Virus record (IMG/VR): IMGVR_UViG_3300045049_000262
Span: 1-49,155 of that record
Strand: one strand, 5' to 3'
From: a virus
DNA: 49,155 bases
This document shows positions 20,817-26,910 of this stretch, in pieces. Numbering within the stretch: position 1 is the first letter of the stretch; every line of letters begins with the position of its first letter. The notes beneath the pieces are model-generated. The model was not told the DNA's origin. It ran no database searches and saw nothing but the letters and a program-made list of their open reading frames with translations. The position numbers and the translations under genes were made by a program.

Positions 20817-21145
20817 CCGGCAAGCGCATCCGCGAGCTTTCGCCTACCAGCAGGCGCTACGTACGCCATCCAACGCATCCAATAGGCTCGGCGAATACGG
20901 TTACCTCGGCCGTACGCGCCGCCGAGGAGATTGTGAATCTGGCCAGGCGCGCCGGCACTCTGCTGGTGTTGGTCGACCCAAGCGGCAGCCTCTACGCCAT
21001 GCCGCACAACTGCGAGCGGGCGCGCACTCTCAGCAAAGAGAAGACGTTCTGGATCGTCGGTGTGTTCAACCGGCTGGTTCTTGTGCGCGACCTTGCCGAT
21101 GCGATCGTGTTCGCGTTCCGAGACATAGGAGGCAGGCCCGCGTGA
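20813..21145 (+). CDS. Hypothetical phage protein
   Basis: This 110-aa protein has a basic N-terminus (TGKRIRELSPTSRRYVRH). A beta-alpha-beta-like core follows (EEIVNLARRAGTLLVLVDPSGSLYAM, EKTFWIVGVFNRLVLVRDLADAIVFAF). It overlaps genes on both sides by 4 bp. No family is recognised. Confidence 0.7.
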   Translation: MTGKRIRELSPTSRRYVRHPTHPIGSANTVTSAVRAAEEIVNLARRAGTLLVLVDPSGSLYAMPHNCERARTLSKEKTFWIVGVFNRLVLVRDLADAIVFAFRDIGGRPA

Positions 21146-21648
21146 ACTATGCCCGGTACCAGCAGCTGGAGAGCGGCCTTTCGGGCATAGCCAAGAAGGT
21201 GCTCAGCGTGATCCCTCTGACCGAGGAATGGGACTCACGCAAAATCATGGGCGAGCTTCTGCGCGCCACCCGCTCATCTCCCGACCTTCGCGTCATTGAA
21301 GGGTGCTTGCGCGCCATCCTCGATGCAGGGCTGGCCAAGGAAGTGGCGCGCGGCATGTATCGACGGGTACCAGTCCCGGCAAAGCCGATCGCGATCGCCA
21401 AGCCGCAGCTAGAACCGGAATCCTCCCAGGAAGCGCCCATGCCCAAAGAGAAGCCGCCTATCGATTCGTCGCTGGATAAGTTGGCCAATGCCGCTGCCGC
21501 GCTCCGCGGCCTGGCCTTCCAGTTCAACAAGATCGCCGGGGACATCGAAGACGCCGCCCTGCTGGCTCAGCAGCAGATCCAGGACGAGCGGAAGAAGTCG
21601 GAACGGTTCCACCAGCTCAAGCGGTTGCTGGCGGAGGAAGGTGAGTGA
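21142..21648 (+). CDS. Hypothetical protein, HTH plus coiled coil
   Basis: This 168-aa protein starts at GTG 21142. An N-terminal ~70-residue region resembles a winged helix (VLSVIPLTEEWDSRKIMGELLRAT, RVIEGCLRAILDAGLAKEVARGMYRRV). A proline-rich linker follows, then a C-terminal coiled coil (FQFNKIAGDIEDAALLAQQQIQDERKKSERFHQLKRLL). The layout suggests a DNA-binding regulator or replication accessory factor. It overlaps its neighbours by 4 bp on both sides. Confidence 0.7.
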   Translation: MNYARYQQLESGLSGIAKKVLSVIPLTEEWDSRKIMGELLRATRSSPDLRVIEGCLRAILDAGLAKEVARGMYRRVPVPAKPIAIAKPQLEPESSQEAPMPKEKPPIDSSLDKLANAAAALRGLAFQFNKIAGDIEDAALLAQQQIQDERKKSERFHQLKRLLAEEGE

Positions 21649-22121
21649 AGCGCACCCCGCTCAAACGGGACAAGCCGATGCGCAGGGTCACGCCGCTACG
21701 TACGACGACGGTTGGCTTGCGTCGGGTCGCGCACAGCACCAAGCCGCCCACCGCGGAAGACGAGGAGCGCTTCCAGGCCATGCGCCAGATCGGCTGCGTC
21801 GCTTGCCTCAAGAATCAGGAAGTAGGTCGCGCATCGGCAACGCTGGTGCTGCGCCGCCTGGAAATCCACCACCTGATTTCCGGTGGTCGCCGCATTGGCC
21901 ATCACGCCACCATCTGCCTTTGCCACTTCCACCACCAGGCCAAGTTCCTGCCGTATGTGGATTACGGCTACCAGGCGCAGGCCGCCGCATTCGGCCCGAG
22001 CCTCGAACGTGAGCCGCGGCGCTTCCACGATATGTACGGCACCGACGAAGAATTGCTGGCACGCCAGAATGCGCTGCTGGCACACATGCGCACCACGACG
22101 CCGGAGAACGCTCCCGCATGA
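21645..22121 (+). CDS. Ref/NinG-like HNH recombination nuclease
   Basis: This 158-aa protein has a basic N-terminus (KRTPLKRDKPMRRVTPLR), then CVACLKN. EIHHLISGGRRIGHHATICLCHFHHQAKF follows, holding the HH...HH, Cys and His residues of an HNH zinc nuclease as in phage P1 Ref (RecA-dependent recombination enhancement). A C-terminal ALERE-like helix and final arm follow. Probable role is DNA cleavage at RecA filaments or in recombination. It overlaps its neighbours by 4 bp. Confidence 0.82.
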   Translation: MKRTPLKRDKPMRRVTPLRTTTVGLRRVAHSTKPPTAEDEERFQAMRQIGCVACLKNQEVGRASATLVLRRLEIHHLISGGRRIGHHATICLCHFHHQAKFLPYVDYGYQAQAAAFGPSLEREPRRFHDMYGTDEELLARQNALLAHMRTTTPENAPA

Positions 22122-22651
22122 AGCCATCGCCCTCAAAGCGCAAGCTGGAGCCATGGACCGATAGCCGTCCAGAGCCGCTGGAACTGCTGGCGCGCCTGGC
22201 CGGCAATACGGCGTTTCGGCTGCCCGGCAGTGGCGGCATGCCTACGCTCACCACCGAAGACATCGCCCATGCCCTGGGATGTGTTCGCAGTGAGCGCGCC
22301 AAGACCATTGCGCTGGCCATTGCCACCGGCAACAGGCACGCGTGGCCGAACGTCCACCTCCTGGCATATCCGCGCCTCATCTCGGAGCTGCAGGGCGACC
22401 GGCGCACGCGCCAATTCGTATCCGGCGCAGATAAGTTCCGTGCCCGCATCGTGCTGCACACTGCGTTCCACGATCTGGTTGCATGGCAAGAGCCGAACTG
22501 GAAAGACGGTGCGCTTGGATGCGGCATGACGCAGCGCGATTACAAAACGCTTTACTATTCCGTCTCCGGCTTCCTGCGCACTGATGCCGTAGCTGCCGCA
22601 TACCAAGCTTGCGCAAAGCTATTTGGGAAAAAATCAGATGAAAGTCTTTGA
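22118..22651 (+). CDS. Putative late-region regulator (position-based)
   Basis: This 177-aa basic protein contains LTTEDIAHALGCVRSERAKTIALAI, KFRARIVLHTAFHDLVAW and YKTLYYSVSGFLRTDAVAAAYQACAKLF. It is the last long gene of the replication operon, directly before a promoter-like and terminator-like region ahead of the lysis genes. That is the slot held by antiterminator Q in lambda. I do not recognise a Q family motif, so the role is inferred only from place and size. Confidence 0.6.
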   Translation: MKPSPSKRKLEPWTDSRPEPLELLARLAGNTAFRLPGSGGMPTLTTEDIAHALGCVRSERAKTIALAIATGNRHAWPNVHLLAYPRLISELQGDRRTRQFVSGADKFRARIVLHTAFHDLVAWQEPNWKDGALGCGMTQRDYKTLYYSVSGFLRTDAVAAAYQACAKLFGKKSDESL

Positions 22652-23012
22652 TCTAACTGACACGCAGCTGGATTATTGGGTAGCGCGTTGCGAAAAGTTA
22701 CTTAATGGACATGAGCAACTGTTCCCCAATGAGCGGCCGGTTAAAGGCCTTTGGCTACGCGGTCAACTCTATTCTCCTTCAACGAATTGGGCATTGGGTG
22801 GCCCGCTCATTGAGCGCGAGCAGATTAGTATCCGCCACATTCCATGTCCAATCATGGGACAGATAATTGCCGCCTCAATCGAATATATACCGGCGTCACC
22901 AACAGACCCCGCTCGCATGGGCGCTGGGTGGTGGGCTGGGGATACACCCCTGATAGCCGCTATGCGCGCCTATGTGGCAAGCAAGTTTGGCGATGAGGTG
23001 GAAGACATTTAG
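22638..23012 (+). CDS. DUF2591 family phage protein
   Basis: This 124-aa protein matches DUF2591: MKVFDLTDTQLDYWVARCE, then LYSPSTNWALGGPLIEREQISI and a GWWAGDTPLIAAMRAYVASKFG end. DUF2591 is frequent in phage replication regions, with unknown function. It starts at ATG 22638, inside the 3' end of the preceding gene, with GGGAAA upstream. Base composition is AT-richer than its neighbours. Confidence 0.82.
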   Translation: MKVFDLTDTQLDYWVARCEKLLNGHEQLFPNERPVKGLWLRGQLYSPSTNWALGGPLIEREQISIRHIPCPIMGQIIAASIEYIPASPTDPARMGAGWWAGDTPLIAAMRAYVASKFGDEVEDI

Positions 23013-23062
23013 CGCGCATGTCCCCGCGCATCTGCGCGCTTCTCCGCGCATGTGGCGCGCAT
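23013..23062 (+). repeat. CGCGCAT tandem array before the late region
   Basis: CGCGCAT occurs at 23013, 23025, 23045 and 23056, with a near copy (GCGCGCT) at 23034. The five units lie 9-12 bp apart. The array ends directly before a promoter-like TTGAAA (23063-23068). Helical phasing just upstream of a promoter is typical of activator or antiterminator sites. Confidence 0.7.
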
Positions 23063-23092
23063 TTGAAATTGGGGCCTTTTTGGGGCTAAATC
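23063..23092 (+). promoter_or_regulatory. Candidate late promoter
   Basis: TTGAAA (23063-23068) and TAAATC (23087-23092) are separated by 18 bases. The -10 is weak, matching 3 of 6, which would suit a promoter needing help. A strong terminator follows 25 bp later. Such promoter-then-terminator order recalls lambda pR' and tR'. This is a prediction only. Confidence 0.45.
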
Positions 23093-23117
23093 TGTATCGT
23101 CGACATTTCTACCCTTC

Positions 23118-23147
23118 AAGCCCCGCACATGCGGGGCTTTTTGTTTT
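23118..23147 (+). terminator. Rho-independent terminator before the lysis genes
   Basis: AGCCCCGC-ACAT-GCGGGGCT (23119-23138) is a perfect 8-bp stem with a 4-base loop, followed by TTTTGTTTT. It ends the replication-operon transcript, or acts as the terminator overcome during late expression. The endolysin gene begins 11 bases after it. Confidence 0.93.
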
Positions 23148-23158
23148 CCGGAGTCCAG

Positions 23159-23641
23159 ATGCAACCCAGTGCAGCCGCCATCGCCCTTGTAAAGGCGAGC
23201 GAGAGTCTGCGACTTGAGGCGTATCCCGATCCCGGGACCGGCGCAGAGCCATGGACGATCGGCTGGGGGCACACTGATGGTGTGCATCAAGGGATGCGCA
23301 TTACTGCTCAGCAGGCCGAAGACTTTCTAGCAGCTGATCTCGCGCAAGCTGGGCGCTGGGTCTCGATCCTGGTCAAAGTCCCTTTGTCGCAGGGACAGTT
23401 CGATGCTCTGACGGATTTCGTTTTCAACGAAGGTCCCGAGCATTTGCGAAATTCCCATCTGCTAGCGTTTCTCAACGCCGGCGATGTCGAGGCTGCAGCA
23501 GGCCAGTTCAAGTTTTGGGTAATGGCCGGCGGAAGACCGCTGGCGGGGCTGGTCACGCGCCGCGCTGCAGAAGAGCAGATGTTCAGAGCAAATATGTTTG
23601 CTGGGGTAACCGGCAGTGCCGAAACCCAGGCAGCAAAGTGA
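23159..23641 (+). CDS. Endolysin, GH24 lysozyme (T4/P22-like muramidase)
   Basis: This 160-aa enzyme is a soluble muramidase that cuts the glycan strand of peptidoglycan at lysis. The catalytic signature is complete: E15 in KASESLRLEAY, D24 in PDP and T33 in WTIGWGHT, with a C-terminal RRAAEEQMF motif typical of the family. No signal peptide or SAR segment is present, so it needs the neighbouring holin for export. The start ATG 23159 has GGAG upstream and lies directly after the terminator. Confidence 0.95.
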   Translation: MQPSAAAIALVKASESLRLEAYPDPGTGAEPWTIGWGHTDGVHQGMRITAQQAEDFLAADLAQAGRWVSILVKVPLSQGQFDALTDFVFNEGPEHLRNSHLLAFLNAGDVEAAAGQFKFWVMAGGRPLAGLVTRRAAEEQMFRANMFAGVTGSAETQAAK

Positions 23642-23651
23642 GGATGCCGGC

Positions 23652-23990
23652 ATGACCTTTTCCAGCGTTCTCGTTGTCTTGGGCGTCAAGCTGAGCACTA
23701 CGGTGGCCGGATTTGCTGGCGGCGTTGTGTCTCTTGCGTTCGTGCAGAAGCTCAACCGATGGCAGGCAGTGTGCGCAGTCGTCGTTGGTTGCCTGACCGC
23801 TACGTATTTGAATCCGGTTGTAGATGCCAAGCTTGGCATCGCCCAGCCCGAGTTCGTGAACTGCACAGCCTTCGTCATTGGCTTGTGTGGCATGAACATC
23901 GTTCCGCTGATTAAGGCTGCAGTGTCTAAGTCCGCCCAGCAGCTCGCGGGACGCTTCCAACCCACACAGGGGGATGGAGGTGCACCATGA
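23652..23990 (+). CDS. Holin-like membrane protein, three segments
   Basis: This 112-aa protein has predicted membrane spans at about 3-20 (FSSVLVVLGVKLSTTVAG), 46-64 (WQAVCAVVVGCLTATYLNP) and 84-103 (NCTAFVIGLCGMNIVPLIK), followed by a hydrophilic tail. Size, topology and location directly after the endolysin match a class I-type holin that forms the lesion releasing it. GAGG lies before the ATG. It overlaps the next membrane gene by 4 bp. Confidence 0.8.
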   Translation: MTFSSVLVVLGVKLSTTVAGFAGGVVSLAFVQKLNRWQAVCAVVVGCLTATYLNPVVDAKLGIAQPEFVNCTAFVIGLCGMNIVPLIKAAVSKSAQQLAGRFQPTQGDGGAP

Positions 23991-24286
23991 ACTGGCTTTC
24001 CGCTTTTGACATCATCCCGCTGGTGGTGATCGTGCTGTGTGCGATCGAGCAGCTTCGCTTGGCTGACTGGCGCAAGCATCCACTGGCAACCCTGCTGCTC
24101 GTTTTCCTGGCTGTATTCGCGTTCCACCTCATTGCGCAAAACCTCCGTGGTGCCGCTACACAAGCGTGGCAATTACTGCTCGATTGGGGTCTGGCCATGC
24201 TGTTCGGGTATCAGACCTTGACTTTCAATCAACGGGATATCGATGAGCTGGGTGATTCGGATCACCGGCCGGCGCAGTCCCGCTAA
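23987..24286 (+). CDS. Second holin-like membrane protein
   Basis: This 99-aa protein has two to three hydrophobic spans (FDIIPLVVIVLCAIEQL, LATLLLVFLAVFAFHLI, LLDWGLAMLFGY) and a charged C-terminal tail. It overlaps the first holin-like gene by 4 bp (ATGA). Paired small membrane proteins next to an endolysin often act as holin and antiholin, or as holin plus pinholin. Which is which cannot be told here. Confidence 0.75.
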   Translation: MNWLSAFDIIPLVVIVLCAIEQLRLADWRKHPLATLLLVFLAVFAFHLIAQNLRGAATQAWQLLLDWGLAMLFGYQTLTFNQRDIDELGDSDHRPAQSR

Positions 24287-24305
24287 ATCCACCAAAGGAA
24301 ATCCC

Positions 24306-24803
24306 ATGAAAACCATCCGCTCTTTCGCGGTAGCTGCGGCTATCGCGCTCATCGGTTTGTGTGCTGGTTGCGGCATCAAGCCTCAGCCGCTTACGCCACA
24401 GCAGATTGCCACCATCGCATGCCCGCAGTTGGACCTTGTGCATACGCAGCTCACCGCGCTGAACACGGCGCTGGAGGCTGATCCTGCGACTGCCGCAGTG
24501 GGCGCAAAGGCATCAGAACAGCTTGCTGTCGTCCATGCCATCGTGACGAAGGTCTGCAACGGCGCGGCGGCAGCACCGTTGGTGGATGCATCGAGTATCC
24601 AGGCGTTGATCCAAACCGGATTGCCTGCGCTTGGCTACCTGGCTGGATCGCTACCATTGACGCCGGCCCAGCAGGCGCAGGTGCAGGCAGCGTTGGTGGT
24701 AGCAGAGACCGCGGCAGGCGTCGTTGGAGTGGTAGAGCAGCAGATTAAGGCGGCCCAAGCCGTGCCCACGTCTGCGGCCACGGTCGTGCCGCCGCTGCAA
24801 TGA
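24306..24803 (+). CDS. Lysis-cassette lipoprotein
   Basis: This 165-aa protein has a lipoprotein signal (KTIRSFAVAAAIALIGLCAGC) with the lipobox Cys at about residue 22. The mature part is Ala-rich with a CPQLDLVHTQLTALNTALEADP helix, a KVCNGAAAAPLVD stretch and helical C-terminus. Proteins of this type are common between holin and lipase genes in Burkholderiales/Xanthomonadales phages. A spanin-like role in disrupting the outer membrane is possible, but no spanin motif is visible. AGGAAATCCC precedes ATG 24306. Confidence 0.78.
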   Translation: MKTIRSFAVAAAIALIGLCAGCGIKPQPLTPQQIATIACPQLDLVHTQLTALNTALEADPATAAVGAKASEQLAVVHAIVTKVCNGAAAAPLVDASSIQALIQTGLPALGYLAGSLPLTPAQQAQVQAALVVAETAAGVVGVVEQQIKAAQAVPTSAATVVPPLQ

Positions 24804-25378
24804 ACCCGATCGATTGCGCCCTGCTGGCAAAGCGCGCCTATGCGGACGCGCCAACGGTAGGGAGGGCGGATAGCGCCTCGCGGATGCATGTGTACGGAGA
24901 GGTGCATGTATTCCGTGGCAGCGATGACATTGCCTCCTTTTTGGCAGATGCCGATTGCATCACTGTCGAAACGATGGGCTTCGGCAAGTTGCATGCTGGC
25001 TTCTGGGAAGCATGGTGCGTCATGCGCCGGGACTGCTTAGCGATTCAGGCGCCTAAGGCGGCAGCTGGGCATAGCCTTGGCGGTGTGCTGGCGATCATTT
25101 GCGCGCTGGAGTGGGCACTCAAGGGCGTCATCGTCCCGATATATGCCTTCGAGCCGCCGCGGCTATGCTGCGACGACACGATGCAGATGCTGATCCAGCA
25201 AAAGGGCATTCCATTCTTCGCCACGCGCAACGGCAACGACCTGGTCACGCAAGTGCCGGTTAACATGACGCTTCCAGGCCCACTGACGCAGATCGGCAAA
25301 GGCGTACTGCCCTTCGACAACATCGAAGACCACAGCATCGACAGAGTCATCCAGGCGCTCACTGGTGTTGAGCAGTAA
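24800..25378 (+). CDS. Class 3 lipase-like alpha/beta hydrolase
   Basis: This 192-aa protein has a nucleophile elbow AAGHSLGGVLAII with catalytic Ser92. An acid in RNGNDLVTQVP (D147) and a His in IEDHSIDRV (H178) give the full Ser-Asp-His triad. YGEVHVFRGSDD and ITVETMGFGKLHAGFWEA show the class 3 lipase front half. No signal peptide is present. It lies in the lysis cassette, overlapping the lipoprotein gene by 4 bp and the next gene at TAATG. It might hydrolyse host lipids during lysis, but it could also be a cargo enzyme. Confidence 0.88.
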   Translation: MNPIDCALLAKRAYADAPTVGRADSASRMHVYGEVHVFRGSDDIASFLADADCITVETMGFGKLHAGFWEAWCVMRRDCLAIQAPKAAAGHSLGGVLAIICALEWALKGVIVPIYAFEPPRLCCDDTMQMLIQQKGIPFFATRNGNDLVTQVPVNMTLPGPLTQIGKGVLPFDNIEDHSIDRVIQALTGVEQ

Positions 25379-26163
25379 TGCCGATCGAGATTTCAGTACG
25401 ATCGAACATAAAGGAAGTCAGTAGAAAGCTGGGCATCTTCGCGCAAAAGCAAATCAACTACGCTACTGCGCGCTCATTGAATGATTGCATTCAGGATTGC
25501 CGGCAGGCCGTGCCGAACGCAATGCGGCAAGTTTTTCGCGATCCCGTGCCACGCACACTTAACGCACTGCGATACAAGCCGGCCACGAAATCTACCCTTA
25601 CCGCGACGCTGTGGATCAATGATGACGGTGGAAAGGGTATTGCACCGGCCAAGTATCTGGCCGCCGAAGTGCAGGGTGGTGCTCGCCACCAAAAGCGGTT
25701 CGAGCGAGCACTGCAAATGCGTGGTTTGATGCCGGCTGGGATGTTCGCCATTCCTGCCGAGAGCGCACCGCGCAACGCAAACGGGGATGTGCCGGGTAGC
25801 TTCTACGTGCGCATCCTGTCTTACTTGGCCGCCTTTGGTGAGCAAGGTTATCGCGCCAATATGACGGACAAGAACCGTGCACGCATCGCGGGCATCAAGG
25901 TCAATGCGCGCGGGTTCAAGACCATCACTGGTGCGATGTACTTCGTGTCGCTTGGTCGTGGCAAGGCAAAGCATTTGAAGCCTGGCATCTACAAGAAGTC
26001 AGGCACGCATGGAGTGGATGTCGAGCCGGTGTTCTATTACGTCAGCGCCGCAACGTACAAGCCTCGGCTCGATTTCGAAGGCGTGGTGTTGAAGACCTTC
26101 GGGTCGAACTTCACGCCGCACATGACGAAGCGCCTTGCCGAAGCCGCGGCGACGGCGCGGTGA
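25378..26163 (+). CDS. Phage protein, possible tail/neck-completion type
   Basis: This 261-aa protein begins with a MPIEISVRSNIKEVSRKLGIFAQKQINYATARSLNDC stretch, like minor-tail/neck proteins in which a helix follows a short N-terminal strand. Later it has KYLAAEVQGGARHQKRFERAL, PAESAPRNANGD, and a C-terminal YVSAATYKPRLDFEGVVLKTFGSNF. I recognise the pattern from phage hypothetical proteins adjacent to terminase but not a named family. Its position before the terminase, not in the tail cluster, is unusual. It starts at ATG 25378. Confidence 0.7.
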   Translation: MPIEISVRSNIKEVSRKLGIFAQKQINYATARSLNDCIQDCRQAVPNAMRQVFRDPVPRTLNALRYKPATKSTLTATLWINDDGGKGIAPAKYLAAEVQGGARHQKRFERALQMRGLMPAGMFAIPAESAPRNANGDVPGSFYVRILSYLAAFGEQGYRANMTDKNRARIAGIKVNARGFKTITGAMYFVSLGRGKAKHLKPGIYKKSGTHGVDVEPVFYYVSAATYKPRLDFEGVVLKTFGSNFTPHMTKRLAEAAATAR

Positions 26164-26292
26164 GGTCGTGGCGAGGCGCGGCCCCCGGGGCGTCGTGGGT
26201 CCTTCCACGACCCTGGCGCCGCACGGGACATTCGAGCCGTGATGTCACACCAGCTATGAGTCTGAAAAGTTGTCCGCAGGGTTGTCCGCACC
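26164..26292 (+). other. Candidate cos region upstream of terminase
   Basis: The 129-bp gap between the preceding gene and the small terminase gene contains GCGCGGCCCCCGGGGCG, very GC-rich with a CCCCGGGG palindrome core. It is followed by a hairpin GTCGTGG/CCACGAC (26192-26211) that repeats an earlier GGTCGTGG (26164-26171). Two TGTCCGCA boxes lie just before the TerS start. In lambda-like phages cos lies directly before the nu1 gene, so this is the probable cleavage region. The exact nick sites cannot be read from sequence. Confidence 0.55.
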
Positions 26293-26556
26293 ATGACTGA
26301 GCGACTGGCGGTTCGAGAGTTTGCTCGGCGCGAGGGTTGCAACGAAAAGCAAGTTCGCCGCGCCGTCGAGAAAGGCCTGCTGCGCAAGGATTCCGACGGC
26401 CTGATCAGTGCAGACCAGCTCGGCAATGGTTGGCGGAAAACCAACCGGCGTGGCCGTGATGCGGCTGCGGCCGCAGTTGCGGACAAAATTGCGGACATTG
26501 CGGACAAGCCGCAGCAGAATGTCCGCAAGCCGAATGTCCGCAGCGAAATGTCCGCA
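26271..26556. repeat. Array of eight TGTCCGCA boxes (candidate terminase-binding array)
   Basis: TGTCCGCA occurs on the plus strand at 26271, 26283, 26520, 26535 and 26549, and on the minus strand (as TGCGGACA) at 26478, 26490 and 26499. All eight are exact 8-mers, most within 9-15 bp of the next, grouped 2+3+3. Six lie inside the small terminase gene and two just before it. Lambda's cosB has gpNu1-binding R sites in the same place. Confidence 0.85.
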
Positions 26557-26910
26557 CGCAGCGATGAAAGTGCGGCAGAGGCTGCCGAACGGATCGCCTT
26601 GACCGCCGCACCCTTCGAAAGGGTTGAGGCAGAGCGGATCAAGGAAAACTATCTCGCGCTCCTGAAGAAGCTGGAGTTCGAACAAAAGGAAGGGTCGCTT
26701 GTTGAGTTGGAAGTTGCCGAGCGCGTGCTGTTCGAAGCGGCGCGCGCCCAGCGCGATGTATGGCTCAACTGGCCGTCACGAGTTGGCCCGCTTATCGCAG
26801 CAGACCTTGGGCTTGCGGCGGATCTGGTTACGCAAGTTCTGACGGAGCATGTCCACAAGCAGATCGCTCAGATCGGCGAACCAACCGCTGATTTCGCAGA
26901 CGTCGAGTAA
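26293..26910 (+). CDS. Terminase small subunit
   Basis: In this 205-aa protein the N-terminal ~45 residues form a winged-helix DNA-binding unit like lambda gpNu1 (RLAVREFARREGCNEKQVRRAVEKGLL, then SADQLGNGW). A hydrophilic, Ala-rich linker encoded by the TGTCCGCA-box DNA follows (about 55-95), then a coiled-coil and helical C-terminus (ERIKENYLALLKKLEFEQKEG, VLFEAARAQRDVWLNWPSRV) for oligomerisation and TerL binding. It directs packaging start at cos. Start ATG 26293; overlaps TerL by 62 bp. Confidence 0.9.
   Translation: MTERLAVREFARREGCNEKQVRRAVEKGLLRKDSDGLISADQLGNGWRKTNRRGRDAAAAAVADKIADIADKPQQNVRKPNVRSEMSARSDESAAEAAERIALTAAPFERVEAERIKENYLALLKKLEFEQKEGSLVELEVAERVLFEAARAQRDVWLNWPSRVGPLIAADLGLAADLVTQVLTEHVHKQIAQIGEPTADFADVE

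Noticed and set aside
23013-23062. CRISPR-like array
   Set aside because: The CGCGCAT units are only 7 bp with 2-13-bp gaps, far too short for repeats and spacers; no cas genes exist in the window.
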